Assembly (NCBI GenBank): GCA_018823905.1
Contig: JAHJHL010000186.1
Span: 1-35,332, forward strand
Reading direction: 5' to 3'
Origin: Alphaproteobacteria bacterium
Lineage (GTDB): Bacteria > Pseudomonadota > Alphaproteobacteria > Sphingomonadales > Sphingomonadaceae
Length of the DNA stretch: 35,332 nucleotides
This document shows, in pieces, positions 7,566-18,532 of this stretch. The notes beneath the pieces are model-generated. The model had not been told where the DNA came from. It worked only from the letters and a program-made list of their open reading frames with translations, and searched no databases. The number at the start of each line of letters is the position of its first letter. The stretch's first letter is position 1. The translations under genes were made by a program, and so were the position numbers.

Positions 7566-9004
7566 TGCGTCTGTCCGCGCTGATAGGGGACGCTGGGCCG
7601 GTGTGCGCTGATCCGGTCGTCACCGGGCTTGCCATCGACCACCGCAAGGTTGCGCCGGGAACGATCTTTGGCGCCTTTGTCGGCGAAAAATTCAACGGCG
7701 AGGATTTTATCCCGGCGGCGATCGAGGCTGGAGTGATCGCAGTCGTCGCGCGCCCGGAAGCACGAGTGGACGGGGCGGTGCATATCGCCGAGCCTAATCC
7801 GCGCCGCGCCTTTGCCCATATAGCGGCGCGCTTCTTCCATCGGTTTCCGGCGACTTGCGTCGCGGTGACCGGCACCAACGGCAAGACGTCGACCGTAGAA
7901 ATGACCCGCCAATTGTGGCGGATGGCCGGGTTCAACGCGACGTCGATCGGCACGCTCGGGATCACGACCTCAACCGACAGCGCCTCGACCGGGCTAACGA
8001 CGCCCGACATCGTGACCTTCCTCAGCAATATGTCGGGGCTGGCCACCGAAGGCGTCAGCCATGCGGCGTTCGAGGCGTCGAGCCATGGTCTGGACCAATA
8101 TCGCACCGAAGGCCTGCCGGTAAAGGCGGCAGCGTTCACCAACCTTAGCCACGATCATCTCGATTATCATGGCACGATGGCGGCGTATCTGGCCGCAAAG
8201 CTGCGGCTGTTTACCGAAGTGGTCGAGCAGGATGGCACCGCGGTGGTGTGGAACGACGATGTCTATTCGGCGGCGGTCGTCGATGCGGTGCGGGCGCGCG
8301 GTATTCGGCTGATGACGGTCGGTGTGACGGGCGGCGACCTGCACCTTGTTTCGCGTGAACCGACCCAGCTTGGCCAGACACTTGTCATCGCGGCGGGTGA
8401 TGTGACCCACAAAGTCGATCTGCCGCTGATCGGTGCCTATCAGGTCGCCAATGCGCTGGTGTCGGCGGGTTTGGTCATCGCCACGGGCGGCGATGTCGCA
8501 CAGACGCTCGCAAACCTCGGGCGGCTCCAGCCGGTGCGCGGGCGGCTCGAACGCGCGGCGATCACGCGGACAGGCGCGCCGGTCTATGTCGATTATGCGC
8601 ACACCCCCGACGCGATAGAGGCGGCGCTCGACGCACTGCGTCCGCATGCGAGTGGGCGGTTGATCCTGGTCTTCGGCGCCGGCGGCGACCGCGATCAGGC
8701 GAAGCGCCCCGAGATGGGCAAGGTCGCCGCGGCCAAGGCCGATGTGCTGATCATCACCGACGACAATCCGCGCGGCGAGGATCCGGCGTCGATCCGTACC
8801 GCGATTGCTGTGGGCGCGCCGACCGCGCAGGTCATCGGCGACCGCCGCGCCGCGATCGCTGCCGCGATTGCCGAAGCCCGCGCCGACGACATCGTCTGTA
8901 TCGCAGGCAAGGGGCATGAGCAGGGCCAGATCGTCGGCGCGGGCGCTGACATGCGCGTCATTCCCTTCGACGACGTTGGCGTCGCGCGCGAGTGTGCGGC
9001 ATGA
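7565..9004 (+). CDS. murE: UDP-MurNAc-L-Ala-D-Glu:meso-diaminopimelate ligase
   Basis: ATP-dependent cytoplasmic ligase that adds the third amino acid to the peptidoglycan precursor. The 479-residue product has P-loop TGTNGKT at residues 102-108, the HDHLDYH motif near 196-202 and DNPR at 400-403, the signature for meso-diaminopimelate rather than lysine. I chose ATG 7565 because it overlaps the ftsI stop (TAATG) with ggggaag upstream; an in-frame ATG at 7541 would add eight residues inside ftsI. It ends in an ATGA overlap with murF. Confidence 0.96.
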   Translation: MRLSALIGDAGPVCADPVVTGLAIDHRKVAPGTIFGAFVGEKFNGEDFIPAAIEAGVIAVVARPEARVDGAVHIAEPNPRRAFAHIAARFFHRFPATCVAVTGTNGKTSTVEMTRQLWRMAGFNATSIGTLGITTSTDSASTGLTTPDIVTFLSNMSGLATEGVSHAAFEASSHGLDQYRTEGLPVKAAAFTNLSHDHLDYHGTMAAYLAAKLRLFTEVVEQDGTAVVWNDDVYSAAVVDAVRARGIRLMTVGVTGGDLHLVSREPTQLGQTLVIAAGDVTHKVDLPLIGAYQVANALVSAGLVIATGGDVAQTLANLGRLQPVRGRLERAAITRTGAPVYVDYAHTPDAIEAALDALRPHASGRLILVFGAGGDRDQAKRPEMGKVAAAKADVLIITDDNPRGEDPASIRTAIAVGAPTAQVIGDRRAAIAAAIAEARADDIVCIAGKGHEQGQIVGAGADMRVIPFDDVGVARECAA

Positions 9005-10377
9005 CCCCGCTGTGGACTGCGCGCGCCATCGCCGCCGCGACGGGCGGGGAAGCGAGCAGCGATTTCACCGTGCATGGGGTTGCGTTCGACTCGCGCGAGG
9101 TGACTACGGGCGATCTGTTCGTCGCGATGCGCGGCGAGGCGACCGACGGCCATAAATTCATCGACCAGGCCATTGCGGCGGGGACCGCGGGGATCATCTG
9201 CGAAACCGCGATCGATCACCCGCATGTCCGCGTCGCCGACAGCGCCGCGGCGCTGAACGCGCTCGGCACCGCATCGCGTGCGCGCAGCCATGGCCGGATC
9301 ATCGGGGTGACCGGATCGGCGGGCAAGACGGGGACCAAGGAAGCGCTGTTCGCGGCGCTCGACCGCTTCCGCCCCGGCAAGGCGCACCGCTCGGTCAAAA
9401 GCTATAACAACCATGTCGGCGTACCGCTCAGCCTGGCGCGCATGCCCTCGACCGCCGATTTCGGTGTGTTCGAGATGGGAATGAACCATGCGGGTGAGCT
9501 CGCCGAGCTGACGCGGATGGTCCGCCCGCATGTTGCTATCGTCACCACCATCGCCCCGGCGCATATGGAATTTTTCGGCAGCGAAGAGGCGATCGCCGAC
9601 GCCAAGGGCGAGATTTTTGAGGGACTCGAGCCCGGCGGCACCGCGATCGTCCCGTTCGATAGCCCGCATTACGCGCGGTTGCGCGCCAAGGCCGAGCAGC
9701 ACGCCGCGCATGTGATCAGCTTTGGGCTGGGTGCCGATGCCGATGTTCGCGCGGTCGATTGGCTTTCGGATGGCAAGGGCGGTTCGCTCGTCACCGCGCA
9801 GGTGCAGGATGCGCTGCTCTGCTTCACCATCGCGCAAGCCGGGGCTCATTGGGTGTCCAATTCACTGGCGGTGCTCGCGGCAGTGAAGGCAGTGGGCGGC
9901 GACCTGCCCGCGGCGGGGCTGGCCTTTGCCGAAATGGCGGGGCTGGCCGGACGCGGCGCGCGGCACCGCGTGACGTTCGGCGGCGGGCATATCCTGCTGA
10001 TCGACGAAAGCTACAACGCCAACCCCGCTTCGATGGCGGCGACGATTGGCCAGCTCGGCAGCGAATCGGGCGAGCGCCGGATCGCGATCCTGGGCGCGAT
10101 GAAGGAACTCGGCCCCGACGGCGCGGCCTATCATGCCGACCTCGCGGCTCCGCTCGTCGCAGCCGGGGTGCAATTCGCCCTGCTCGTCGGCGACGAGATG
10201 GCGCCGCTGGCAAAGGCGCTTGAGGGTCAGATCGATTTCGCGCATGTCGCCGACCATTCGGCCGCCAAAGCGCGGCTGGGCGACTTGATCCGTCCCGGCG
10301 ACACGGTGCTGATCAAGGGGTCGAACAGCGTCGGCCTGTCGCATCTGGTGACCGCGCTGACCAACGGGGACTATTGA
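9001..10377 (+). CDS. murF: UDP-MurNAc-tripeptide:D-Ala-D-Ala ligase
   Basis: Adds the D-Ala-D-Ala dipeptide made by Ddl to complete UDP-MurNAc-pentapeptide. The 458-residue product has the Mur ligase P-loop TGSAGKT at 104-110, EMGMNHAGE, and [11 protein letters not shown] typical of MurF. ATG 9001 is preferred over the GTG at 8992 because it gives the ATGA overlap with murE used elsewhere in this array. It ends in a TGATG overlap with mraY. Confidence 0.96.
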   Translation: MTPLWTARAIAAATGGEASSDFTVHGVAFDSREVTTGDLFVAMRGEATDGHKFIDQAIAAGTAGIICETAIDHPHVRVADSAAALNALGTASRARSHGRIIGVTGSAGKTGTKEALFAALDRFRPGKAHRSVKSYNNHVGVPLSLARMPSTADFGVFEMGMNHAGELAELTRMVRPHVAIVTTIAPAHMEFFGSEEAIADAKGEIFEGLEPGGTAIVPFDSPHYARLRAKAEQHAAHVISFGLGADADVRAVDWLSDGKGGSLVTAQVQDALLCFTIAQAGAHWVSNSLAVLAAVKAVGGDLPAAGLAFAEMAGLAGRGARHRVTFGGGHILLIDESYNANPASMAATIGQLGSESGERRIAILGAMKELGPDGAAYHADLAAPLVAAGVQFALLVGDEMAPLAKALEGQIDFAHVADHSAAKARLGDLIRPGDTVLIKGSNSVGLSHLVTALTNGDY

Positions 10378-11447
10378 TGTTATACTGGCTGGCGGAATGG
10401 CTGGACTTTCCGGGGGTCTTGAACCTCATTCGCTATCTGAGCTTCCGCTCGGGCGCCGCGGTTGCGACCGCGCTCATCATCGGGCTATGGATCGGGCCGC
10501 GCTTCATCCTGATGCTGCGGATGCGTCAAGGAAAGGGGCAGCCGATCCGCGAAGACGGGCCGCAAAGCCACCTCGCCAAAAAAGGCACGCCGACCATGGG
10601 CGGGCTGATGATCCTCATCTCGCTGATGATCTCGGCGCTGCTGTGGATGGACCTGTCGAACCGCTTTGTCTGGGCGTGCATTTTTGTGACCGGCGGGTTC
10701 GCCGCGGTCGGTTTCCTCGACGATCTCGACAAGGTGACCAAGGCCAGTCACCGGGGCATTCCGGGGCGCGTGCGCCTGCTGATCGAGTTTCTGATCGCCG
10801 GGGTGGCGGTGTTCCTGATCGTGTCGCGCACCGGCACCGACCTCTATCTGCCGTTCTTCAGCGGGGTCGTGCTCGAACTCGGGCCGCTCTACTATGTCTT
10901 TGCGATGGTGCTGATCGTCGGCTTCGGCAATGCGGTGAACCTGACCGACGGGCTCGACGGGCTCGCGACCTTCCCGGTGATTATCGCCAGCCTGACTTTC
11001 CTCGTCATCGTCTATCTGACGGGCAATGTGAAATTCGCGGAATATCTGGGCATCCCGCATGTCTCGGGCGCGGGTGAACTCGCGGTGTTCGCGGCGGCAA
11101 TCATCGGCGCCTGCCTGGCCTTTCTGTGGTTCAACGCCCCGCCGGCGGCGGTGTTCATGGGCGATACCGGCAGCCTGGCGCTGGGCGGCGCGCTCGCGAC
11201 GATCGCAGTGACAGCGCAGCATGAGCTGGTGCTGGTGCTGGTCGGCGGGCTGTTCGTGGTCGAGGCGTTGTCGGTGATCATCCAGGTGTTCTGGTACAAG
11301 CGCACCGGCAAGCGGGTGTTCCGCATGGCGCCGATCCACCATCATTTCGAACAATTGGGCTGGCCCGAATCGACCGTCGTCATCCGCTTCTGGATCGTGT
11401 CGATCGTCCTTGCGCTCGCGGGACTCGCGACCTTGAAACTGCGGTGA
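10377..11447 (+). CDS. mraY: phospho-MurNAc-pentapeptide transferase MraY
   Basis: Integral membrane enzyme that moves phospho-MurNAc-pentapeptide onto undecaprenyl phosphate to make lipid I. The 356-residue, multi-span protein shows [11 protein letters not shown] near residue 68, the DD pair at 115-116 (GFLDD), NLTDGLDG at 188-195, MGDTGS at 261-266 and APIHHHFE with HHH at 321-323, all conserved active-site elements. ATG 10377 overlaps the murF stop by one base; an in-frame TTG directly before it is not needed. The gene ends in a GTGA overlap with murD. Confidence 0.96.
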   Translation: MLYWLAEWLDFPGVLNLIRYLSFRSGAAVATALIIGLWIGPRFILMLRMRQGKGQPIREDGPQSHLAKKGTPTMGGLMILISLMISALLWMDLSNRFVWACIFVTGGFAAVGFLDDLDKVTKASHRGIPGRVRLLIEFLIAGVAVFLIVSRTGTDLYLPFFSGVVLELGPLYYVFAMVLIVGFGNAVNLTDGLDGLATFPVIIASLTFLVIVYLTGNVKFAEYLGIPHVSGAGELAVFAAAIIGACLAFLWFNAPPAAVFMGDTGSLALGGALATIAVTAQHELVLVLVGGLFVVEALSVIIQVFWYKRTGKRVFRMAPIHHHFEQLGWPESTVVIRFWIVSIVLALAGLATLKLR

Positions 11448-12748
11448 TCACCTCGCGCGCCTTTGCCGGCCGCCGCTATGCGGTGCTGGGGCTGGCGCGC
11501 TCGGGGCTCGCGACGGTCGAGGCGCTCGTCGCCAGCGGCGCCGGGGTCACCGCGTGGGACGACCGCGAGGAAGCGCGCGACGATGCGATGGCGCTGGGCG
11601 CAGATATCGGCAATCCGCTCGACATCGACCTGATCGGTTTCGCCGGGGTGGTCGTGTCGCCGGGCGTCCCCCTTAACCGCCACCCGATCGCGGGACACGC
11701 GCGCGAGGCGCATGTGCCGGTGATCGGCGACGTGGAACTGTTCGCCGAAGCGCGGGGCGACCTGCCGCCGCACAAGGTCGTTGGTATCACCGGGACCAAT
11801 GGCAAATCGACGGTCACCGCGCTGATCCACCACATGCTGGAAAGCGCCCGGGTGCCGTCGCTGATGGGCGGCAATATCGGGCTACCGATCCTGTCGCGCG
11901 ATCCGTTGCCGGTTGGCGGGGTCTATGTGCTCGAACTGTCGAGCTACCAGATCGACCTGTCGCACAGCCTGGCGTGCGACGTCGCGGTGCTGACCAATCT
12001 CAGCCCCGACCATCTCGACCGCTATGACGGTTTCACCGGTTATGCCGCGTCCAAGGCGCGCCTCTTCGGTTTGCAGCACCGCGATCAGGTCGCGATCGTT
12101 GCGGTCGATGACGATCCGTCAAAGATGATCGCGAGCCGGATCAACCACCGGCTGCACCGCGTGTCGGGCAAGGACATCGACCCGGTCGACCAGCACCGCT
12201 GGCCCGCGCTGCAAGGCCCGCACAATGCACAAAACGCCGTCTGCGCGATCGCGGTGTGCCGGGTGCTGGGGTTGAACGACGAACAGATCGAACGCGGCCT
12301 CGCGACCTACTCGTCGCTGCCGCATCGCATGGAATTGGTCGGCGAAGTCGCTGGCGTCCGCTGGTTCAATGACAGCAAGGCGACCAACGCGGCTTCCGCT
12401 GCACCGGCGCTGGCGGCCTTTCCGCCGGCGCCGGACCAGCGTTTGCACTGGATTGCCGGGGGGCAGGCCAAGGGCGACGGGCTGGCGGCGTGCCGCCCAT
12501 GGTTCGGGCATGTGAAACGGGCCTATCTGATCGGCGATGCGATGGAGCCTTTCGCGGCGGAGATCGGCGACGCGGTTCCGGTCGATCGCTCTGGCGACAT
12601 GGCGACGGCGGTCGCGCATGCGGCGGCGGCGGCAAAGCCCGGCGACATTGTCCTGCTGTCGCCCGCCTGCGCGTCGTTCGACCAGTTCAAGGATTATGAG
12701 CAGCGCGGCGATGTTTTTCGCGGACTTGTGCAGGCGCTTGGGGCATGA
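11444..12748 (+). CDS. murD: UDP-MurNAc-L-alanine:D-glutamate ligase
   Basis: Adds D-glutamate to UDP-MurNAc-L-Ala in the cytoplasm. The 434-residue product has an N-terminal nucleotide-binding fold ([11 protein letters not shown]), P-loop GTNGKST at 117-123, [10 protein letters not shown] and the C-terminal [12 protein letters not shown] motif characteristic of MurD. The start is GTG 11444, overlapping the mraY stop (GTGA); the next gene begins in an ATGA overlap. Confidence 0.95.
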   Translation: MITSRAFAGRRYAVLGLARSGLATVEALVASGAGVTAWDDREEARDDAMALGADIGNPLDIDLIGFAGVVVSPGVPLNRHPIAGHAREAHVPVIGDVELFAEARGDLPPHKVVGITGTNGKSTVTALIHHMLESARVPSLMGGNIGLPILSRDPLPVGGVYVLELSSYQIDLSHSLACDVAVLTNLSPDHLDRYDGFTGYAASKARLFGLQHRDQVAIVAVDDDPSKMIASRINHRLHRVSGKDIDPVDQHRWPALQGPHNAQNAVCAIAVCRVLGLNDEQIERGLATYSSLPHRMELVGEVAGVRWFNDSKATNAASAAPALAAFPPAPDQRLHWIAGGQAKGDGLAACRPWFGHVKRAYLIGDAMEPFAAEIGDAVPVDRSGDMATAVAHAAAAAKPGDIVLLSPACASFDQFKDYEQRGDVFRGLVQALGA

Positions 12749-13983
12749 GCGGGGGAATGGACAATATGGACAGCGCGACCGAACGGCCGGTGATCGCGGC
12801 GACGCGCACCGTCAAGCGCCGCGGCCCGCGCCTCAGCCGCGCCGACCGCACTCCGCTGGGTCTGTGGTTTTGGGAAATCGACCGCGTTCTGCTGCTCCTC
12901 GTGTCGATGCTCGTCGCAATCGGGCTGGTCGCGGTTGCCGCGGCGTCGCCGGTCGCGGCACAGAAATTGTCGACCAGCACAGCGTCGCTCGACCCGCTCT
13001 ATTATTTCTATCGACAGCTGATGTGGGTGATCGTCGGGGTGCCGGTGATGCTGGGCGTATCGATGCTGCCCAAGGCGCAGGCGCGGCGTTTTGCCATTTA
13101 CGGCACGATCATCTTTCTGGTCCTGCTGTTTCTCGTGCCGTTGTTCGGCGCGACGGTGAACGGCGCGCAGCGGTGGATCGGCAGCGGCATTTTCCGGTTG
13201 CAACCGTCCGAGTTTCTCAAGCCCTTCTTTGCCGTGTCGCTGGCGTGGATCCTGTCGCTGCGTCTGCACGATCAGAGCCTGCCGGTCGTCCCGCTCAGCT
13301 TTGTGCTGACCGGGGTGATTGCGGTGCTGCTGATGGGCCAACCCGATCTGGGCCAGACGGTCATTTTCGCGGCGACATGGCTGGTGCTGGTGCTGGTCGC
13401 CGGGCTGTCGATGCGGATCATGGGGATGCTCGCGGCGACGGGTGTCGTCGGCATCGTCCTCGCCTATTTCTTTTACCCGGTGGCGCAGCAGCGCATCAAC
13501 ATCTGGCTGTTCGCCGAGGGCGACAGTTTCCAGGTCGACAAGGCGCATGCGACGCTGACCGCGGGCGGACTGATCGGCACCGGTCCCGGCGCCGGGCTGG
13601 CGAAATTCCAGCTGCCCGAGGCGCACACCGATTATATCTTCTCGGTCATCGGCGAGGAATTCGGGATGATTGCGTGCATTGCGATCGCGATCCTCTATCT
13701 CGCGATCATCGTGCGGGTGCTGGTGCGCCTGCTCGACGAGGAGGATAGTTTCCTGATCCTCGCGGTTGCGGCGCTGATCGCGCAATTCGGTGGGCAGGCG
13801 GTGATCAACATGGCGGTGAACACCCAGATCTTCCCGTCAAAGGGCATGACCTTGCCCTTTATCAGCTATGGCGGATCGTCGTTCCTCGCGCTGTCGATCG
13901 GCATGGGTTTGCTCTTGTCGCTGACCCGGCGAAACCCCTATGCGGCGCGGGTGTCGATGACCCGCAACTGGAACAAGAAATGA
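12745..13983 (+). CDS. ftsW: septal peptidoglycan polymerase FtsW
   Basis: SEDS-family glycosyltransferase that polymerises lipid II at the septum together with FtsI. The 412 residues contain a basic cytoplasmic N-terminal extension of about 45 residues and then some ten membrane spans. Family motifs are NGAQRWI, QPSEFLK, GQPDLGQT, HTDYIFSVIGEEFG and PSKGMTLPFISYGGSS. Its place between murD and murG argues for FtsW rather than RodA. ATGA overlaps join it to both neighbours. Confidence 0.95.
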   Translation: MSGGMDNMDSATERPVIAATRTVKRRGPRLSRADRTPLGLWFWEIDRVLLLLVSMLVAIGLVAVAAASPVAAQKLSTSTASLDPLYYFYRQLMWVIVGVPVMLGVSMLPKAQARRFAIYGTIIFLVLLFLVPLFGATVNGAQRWIGSGIFRLQPSEFLKPFFAVSLAWILSLRLHDQSLPVVPLSFVLTGVIAVLLMGQPDLGQTVIFAATWLVLVLVAGLSMRIMGMLAATGVVGIVLAYFFYPVAQQRINIWLFAEGDSFQVDKAHATLTAGGLIGTGPGAGLAKFQLPEAHTDYIFSVIGEEFGMIACIAIAILYLAIIVRVLVRLLDEEDSFLILAVAALIAQFGGQAVINMAVNTQIFPSKGMTLPFISYGGSSFLALSIGMGLLLSLTRRNPYAARVSMTRNWNKK

Positions 13984-15164
13984 CTGCAACGCGCCACTAT
14001 CTGCTCGCCGCCGGTGGGACGGGGGGCCATATGCTGCCCGCCTATGCCCTCGCGGGTGAGCTGATAACGCGCGGGCATCGCGTCGCGCTGGTCAGCGACG
14101 ACCGCGGCCTGCGCATTCCCGGCGCCCCGCACGAGCTGGAAACGCATGTGCTGCCCGCAGGACGTGTCTCGGGCGGGCCGGTCGGCTGGATGAAAGCGGC
14201 GCTGGCGATCCGCAAGGGGCGCCGCATGGCGATCGACCTGATCCGCGACTTCGACCCCGCGGTTGTCGTCGGCTTCGGCGGCTATCCGTCGCTGCCCAGC
14301 CTGCTGGCCGCGGGCGCAACGAAGCGGCCGCGCGTGCTGCACGAACAAAATGCCGTGCTCGGCCGCGTCAATCGCATGATGGCGCCGCGCGTCGATGCGG
14401 TTGCGGTCGCTTATCATAATATCCAGCGCTATCCCGCCGGGCATGAGCTGAAGAAACATATCACCGGCAATCCGGTGCGCGACGAGATCATCGCGATCCG
14501 CGAGGAAGGCTTCCCGCCTCTGACCGAGGACGGCATTTTTCGCCTGCTGGTGGTCGGCGGCAGCTTGGGGGCGACGGTGTTGAGTGACGTCGTGCCCGCC
14601 GCGATCGCAATGCTGCCGCGCGCATTGCTCGACCGGTTGCAGGTGGTGCAGCAATGCCGCGAGGCCGATCTGGACGAGGTGCGCGGCAAATATGCCGACA
14701 TGGGGGTCGCCGCCGAATGCGCGACCTATATCGCCGATTTTCCCGACCGGCTGCGTTGGGCGCATCTGGTGATCGCGCGCGCCGGTGCGTCGACCGTGGC
14801 CGAACTCGCCTGCGCCGGGCGACCGGCGATCTTCGTTCCCTATCCGCACGCGATGGACAATCACCAGACCTATAATGTCGTCGATATGGTGCAGGCGGGC
14901 GGGGCGCGGTCGATTCCGCAGCCGCAATTCACCGCCAGCGAACTCGCCAAGCAGATCCAGCGCATGGCGCTCGAACCCGGTGCGCTCGAAAATGCCGCCG
15001 CGCGCGCCGCAAGCTGCGGCCTGCCCGACGCGACGCGCGACCTCGCCGACCTGGTCGAATCGCTCGCCGCACCGCCGATGATGGATGTCATCCGTGTCGG
15101 CGCGTCGTCGGGCCAGCGCGCCGCGGCGAGCGGCATGGCGTCGGCCCGCATGGGAGGCGAATAA
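13980..15164 (+). CDS. murG: lipid II synthase MurG (UDP-GlcNAc transferase)
   Basis: Peripheral GT-B transferase on the inner face of the membrane that adds GlcNAc to lipid I. The 394-residue product has GGTGGH at about 12-17, [22 protein letters not shown], and the donor-binding [20 protein letters not shown] followed by [10 protein letters not shown]. It is longer than the usual 355-365 residues because of a low-complexity Ala/Ser/Gly/Met tail after about residue 365. It overlaps ftsW (ATGA) and murC (TAATG). Confidence 0.95.
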   Translation: MTATRHYLLAAGGTGGHMLPAYALAGELITRGHRVALVSDDRGLRIPGAPHELETHVLPAGRVSGGPVGWMKAALAIRKGRRMAIDLIRDFDPAVVVGFGGYPSLPSLLAAGATKRPRVLHEQNAVLGRVNRMMAPRVDAVAVAYHNIQRYPAGHELKKHITGNPVRDEIIAIREEGFPPLTEDGIFRLLVVGGSLGATVLSDVVPAAIAMLPRALLDRLQVVQQCREADLDEVRGKYADMGVAAECATYIADFPDRLRWAHLVIARAGASTVAELACAGRPAIFVPYPHAMDNHQTYNVVDMVQAGGARSIPQPQFTASELAKQIQRMALEPGALENAAARAASCGLPDATRDLADLVESLAAPPMMDVIRVGASSGQRAAASGMASARMGGE

Positions 15165-16597
15165 TGCGCGGCGTTGCGACTGACATCGGCACGATCCATT
15201 TCATCGGCATCGGCGGCATCGGCATGTCGGGCATCGCCGAGGTGATGCACAACCTAGGTTATCAGGTGCAGGGCAGCGATATCGCCGACGGTTATGTCAT
15301 CGAAGGCTTGCGCAAACGCGGGATCAAGGTTGCGATCGGGCATGATGCGGCGAACGTCGATGGCGTGGCGGTGGTTGTTACCTCGACCGCGGTGCAACGC
15401 GGCAATCCCGAGGTCGAGGCCGCACTCGCGCAGCGCATCCCGCTGGTCCGCCGAGCCGAAATGCTCGCCGAATTGATGCGTCTCAAATCCACGGTCGCGA
15501 TTGCCGGGACGCACGGAAAGACGACGACGACCAGCCTGGTCGCGGCGCTGCTCGACGCGGGCGGGATCGACCCGACGGTGATCAATGGCGGCATCATCAA
15601 CAATTATGGCTCGAACGCGCGCCTCGGCGCGTCGGACTGGATGGTGGTCGAGGCCGACGAGAGCGACGGCAGCTTCTTGCGCCTCGACGGCACGATCGCG
15701 GTCGTCACCAACATCGATCCCGAACATCTCGACCATTATGGCAGCTTTGACGCGATCAAGGACGCGTTCGTCGAGTTTATCGAGAATGTGCCTTTCTATG
15801 GCGCCGCGATGCTGTGCCTCGACCATCCCGAGGTGCAGGCGATCATCCCGCGCATCCGCGACCGGCGGATCGTGACCTATGGTTTTTCGGCGCAGGCCGA
15901 CGTGCGCGGCACCAATGTGACGCCCGGTCCCGACGGCAATCGCTTCGACGTCGTGGTGCGCGACCGCGACGGCAACAGCCGCACGATCGAGGGCATCCAT
16001 TTGCCGATGTCGGGGCGCCACAATGTCCAGAACTCGCTCGCCGCGATCGCTGTCGCGCTGCACATGGGGGTTTCGGACGACAAGATCGTTTCGGGGTTCA
16101 ACGGCTTTGCCGGGGTCAAGCGCCGCTTCACCAAGGTCGGCGAGATCGCCGCGGGTGACGGCGTCGTTACCGTGATCGACGATTATGCGCACCACCCGGT
16201 CGAGATCCGCGCGGTGCTGTCGGCGGCGCGCGAGGGTGTCGGGGCGGGCCGCGTCGTCGGGGTGGTCCAGCCGCATCGCTTCACGCGGCTGCGTGATCAT
16301 ATGGACGATTTCCAGCAGGCGTTTAACGACGCCGACATCGTGCTGGCGCTGCCCGTCTATGCGGCGGGTGAGGCGCCGATCGACGGCGTGTCGTCGGATG
16401 CGCTGGTCGCAGGACTGCGCGACCGCGGGCATCGGCAGGCGAGTGTCGTTGCAGATGCGGCGGCGCTGGCTGCGAGCATCGCGGATAGCATAAAGGCGGG
16501 CGATCTTGGTGCGGGCGATATGATCATCTGCCTGGGCGCGGGCGACATCACGAAAATGGCGGCGGGTCTAGTGAACGCGGTGGAGGGCGCGGCGTGA
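15164..16597 (+). CDS. murC: UDP-N-acetylmuramate:L-alanine ligase
   Basis: First amino-acid ligase of the pathway, adding L-alanine to UDP-MurNAc. The 477-residue product starts with the Rossmann motif [15 protein letters not shown], has P-loop GTHGKTTT at 115-122, and [11 protein letters not shown] and [11 protein letters not shown], all typical of MurC. GGGAGG lies eight bases before ATG 15164. It is the last gene before the only sizeable gap in the mur block. Confidence 0.96.
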   Translation: MRGVATDIGTIHFIGIGGIGMSGIAEVMHNLGYQVQGSDIADGYVIEGLRKRGIKVAIGHDAANVDGVAVVVTSTAVQRGNPEVEAALAQRIPLVRRAEMLAELMRLKSTVAIAGTHGKTTTTSLVAALLDAGGIDPTVINGGIINNYGSNARLGASDWMVVEADESDGSFLRLDGTIAVVTNIDPEHLDHYGSFDAIKDAFVEFIENVPFYGAAMLCLDHPEVQAIIPRIRDRRIVTYGFSAQADVRGTNVTPGPDGNRFDVVVRDRDGNSRTIEGIHLPMSGRHNVQNSLAAIAVALHMGVSDDKIVSGFNGFAGVKRRFTKVGEIAAGDGVVTVIDDYAHHPVEIRAVLSAAREGVGAGRVVGVVQPHRFTRLRDHMDDFQQAFNDADIVLALPVYAAGEAPIDGVSSDALVAGLRDRGHRQASVVADAAALAASIADSIKAGDLGAGDMIICLGAGDITKMAAGLVNAVEGAA

Positions 16598-16623
16598 CAA
16601 GCTTCTCCGTTCCCATCCCATCT

Positions 16624-16697
16624 CCGTTTGTGTCGAGCGAAGTCGAGACACGCCAGCGCAGCGCCAGGCGTCCCTCGACTTCGCTCGGGGCGAACGG
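16624..16697. repeat. REP-like inverted repeat in the murC-murB gap
   Basis: Two 31-base arms (16624-16654 and 16667-16697) are inverted copies with 25 of 31 positions matching and a 12-base loop. The core CGAGCGAAGTCGAG (16634-16647) is perfect against its complement at 16674-16687. The core resembles a palindromic intergenic sequence that I recall as common in sphingomonad genomes. No second copy was seen in this window. In RNA it would form a long hairpin between murC and murB. Confidence 0.75.
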
Positions 16698-16712
16698 GGA
16701 AGGGGTGCGGTT

Positions 16713-17612
16713 GTGAGCGACCTTGCAACCCTCCCTGCCGTGCGCGGCAAACTAACGGAAAAGGCTCCGCTCGCTCCGCTCGTCTGGTTCAAGTCGGGCG
16801 GCCCCGCCGACTGGCTGTTCGAGCCGAAGGACGCCGACGACCTCGCCGATTTCCTGCGCGAGCTTGATCCCGCGATCCCCGTCATGGCGCTTGGGCTCGG
16901 ATCGAACCTGATCGTCCGCGACGGCGGTTTTCCGGGCGTCGTCGTCCGGCTCGGCAAGGCTTTCGCGAAAGTCGAACCAATCGATGAAACCACCTTGCGC
17001 TGCGGCGGCGGCGCATCGGGCATTCTCGTGTCCTCGACCGCGCGCGATGCGGGCATTGCCGACATGGAATTCCTCCGCTCGATCCCCGGCACGGTCGGTG
17101 GTTTCGTCCGCATGAACGGCGGGGCCTATGGCGGTGAGGTCAAGGATATATTGGTCGATTGCGAGGTCGTTTTGCGCTCGGGCGAGCGTCGCACGCTTGC
17201 GCTCGCCGACCTTGACTACACCTATCGCCACAGCGAATTGCCCGAGGGCGCGGTGGTGATCGGCGCGACCTTCCGCGGTCGGCCGGGTGAACCCGCTGCG
17301 ATCCAGGCCGAAATGGACCGCATCTCGGCAAACCGCGAGGCGTCGCAGCCGCTGCGCTCGAAAACCGGCGGCTCGACCTTCAAGAACCCCGACGGGTACA
17401 AGGCGTGGCAGCTGGTCGACGAAGCCGGGTGCCGCGGCCTCGCGGTCGGCGGCGCGCAGGTCAGCGAAAAGCATACCAACTTCCTGATCAACACCGGCGA
17501 TGCGACAAGCGCGGACATCGAAGCGCTCGGCGAGGAAGTTCGCCGCCGGGTGAAGGACAAGAGCGGCGTCGAACTGCAATGGGAAATACAGCGCGTGGGA
17601 GTGATGAAGTGA
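16713..17612 (+). CDS. murB: UDP-N-acetylenolpyruvoylglucosamine reductase
   Basis: FAD/NADPH enzyme that reduces the enolpyruvyl group to give UDP-MurNAc. The 299-residue product has the FAD-binding GLGSNLIVRDGG at 61-72, GIPGTVGG-like SIPGTVGG (123-130), YRHS at 171-174, and GSTFKNP with the proton-donor serine S221. The short length and these motifs fit the type II MurB common in Gram-positives and alphaproteobacteria. The start is GTG 16713 after gaaggggtgcgg; it is not overlapped, unlike its neighbours. It ends in a GTGA overlap with ddl. Confidence 0.94.
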   Translation: MSDLATLPAVRGKLTEKAPLAPLVWFKSGGPADWLFEPKDADDLADFLRELDPAIPVMALGLGSNLIVRDGGFPGVVVRLGKAFAKVEPIDETTLRCGGGASGILVSSTARDAGIADMEFLRSIPGTVGGFVRMNGGAYGGEVKDILVDCEVVLRSGERRTLALADLDYTYRHSELPEGAVVIGATFRGRPGEPAAIQAEMDRISANREASQPLRSKTGGSTFKNPDGYKAWQLVDEAGCRGLAVGGAQVSEKHTNFLINTGDATSADIEALGEEVRRRVKDKSGVELQWEIQRVGVMK

Positions 17613-18532
17613 GCCGGGGTCCATGGCATGTTGCCGTCCTGATGGGCGGTTGGTCGGCCGAGCGCGAAGTGTCGCTGATGAGCGGCAATGGCGTCGCCAA
17701 CGCGCTGGAAAGCCGCGGCCACACGGTCACGCGCATCGACATGGACCGCGACGTCGCGCAGCGGCTCGCCGAGGCGAAGCCCGATGTTGTGTTCAACGCG
17801 CTCCACGGCGTTCCCGGCGAAGATGGCACCGTGCAGGGCATGCTCGACCTGATGGGCCTCAAATATACCCACAGCGGGCTCGTCACCTCGGTGATTGCGA
17901 TCGACAAGGAATTGACGAAGCAGGCGCTGGTGCCGCATGGTATTCCGATGCCGACGGGGACCATGGTCGACAGCGAAAGCCTCTATTCCATCGACCCCTT
18001 GCCGCGCCCCTATGTGCTGAAGCCTGTCAACGAGGGATCTTCGGTCGGGGTCGCGATCGTCAGGGACGACAGCAATTATGGCAACCCGATCGCGCGCGAC
18101 GCGGTCGGTCCCTGGCAGGAATTCGACCGCCTGCTCGCCGAACCCTTTATCAAGGGGCGCGAGTTGACCGTCGCGGTGCTCGGCGATCAGGCGCTCGCGG
18201 TGACCGAGCTGCGCGTGAAGTCGGGCTTCTACGACTATGATGCCAAATATACCGATGGGCTGACCGAACATGTCTGCCCCGCCGATGTCCCTGCCGACGT
18301 CGCGCAGCGGATGATGGATCTGGCGCTGCAATCGCACCGCCTGCTCGGCTGCAAGGGCGCCTCGCGCTCCGATTTTCGCTGGGACGATGAGCATGGGCTG
18401 GCGGGCATCTATCTGCTCGAAGTCAACACCCAGCCGGGAATGACGCCGCTCAGTCTGGTGCCCGAACAGGGGCGGGCGGTGGGCATGGATTATGCCGAAC
18501 TGGTCGAACGCATCGTGGGGGAAGCGTTATGA
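17609..18532 (+). CDS. ddl: D-alanine:D-alanine ligase
   Basis: ATP-grasp enzyme that makes D-Ala-D-Ala for MurF. The 307-residue product shows VLMGGWSAEREVSLMSG, HGVPGEDGTVQG, KPVNEGSSVGV, KGRELTVAVL and EVNTQPGMTPLS, all diagnostic of DdlB-type ligases. The start is GTG 17609 (GTGA overlap with murB); the reading frame is open further upstream, but that part lies inside murB. Ends in an ATGA overlap with ftsQ. Confidence 0.95.
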   Translation: MSRGPWHVAVLMGGWSAEREVSLMSGNGVANALESRGHTVTRIDMDRDVAQRLAEAKPDVVFNALHGVPGEDGTVQGMLDLMGLKYTHSGLVTSVIAIDKELTKQALVPHGIPMPTGTMVDSESLYSIDPLPRPYVLKPVNEGSSVGVAIVRDDSNYGNPIARDAVGPWQEFDRLLAEPFIKGRELTVAVLGDQALAVTELRVKSGFYDYDAKYTDGLTEHVCPADVPADVAQRMMDLALQSHRLLGCKGASRSDFRWDDEHGLAGIYLLEVNTQPGMTPLSLVPEQGRAVGMDYAELVERIVGEAL

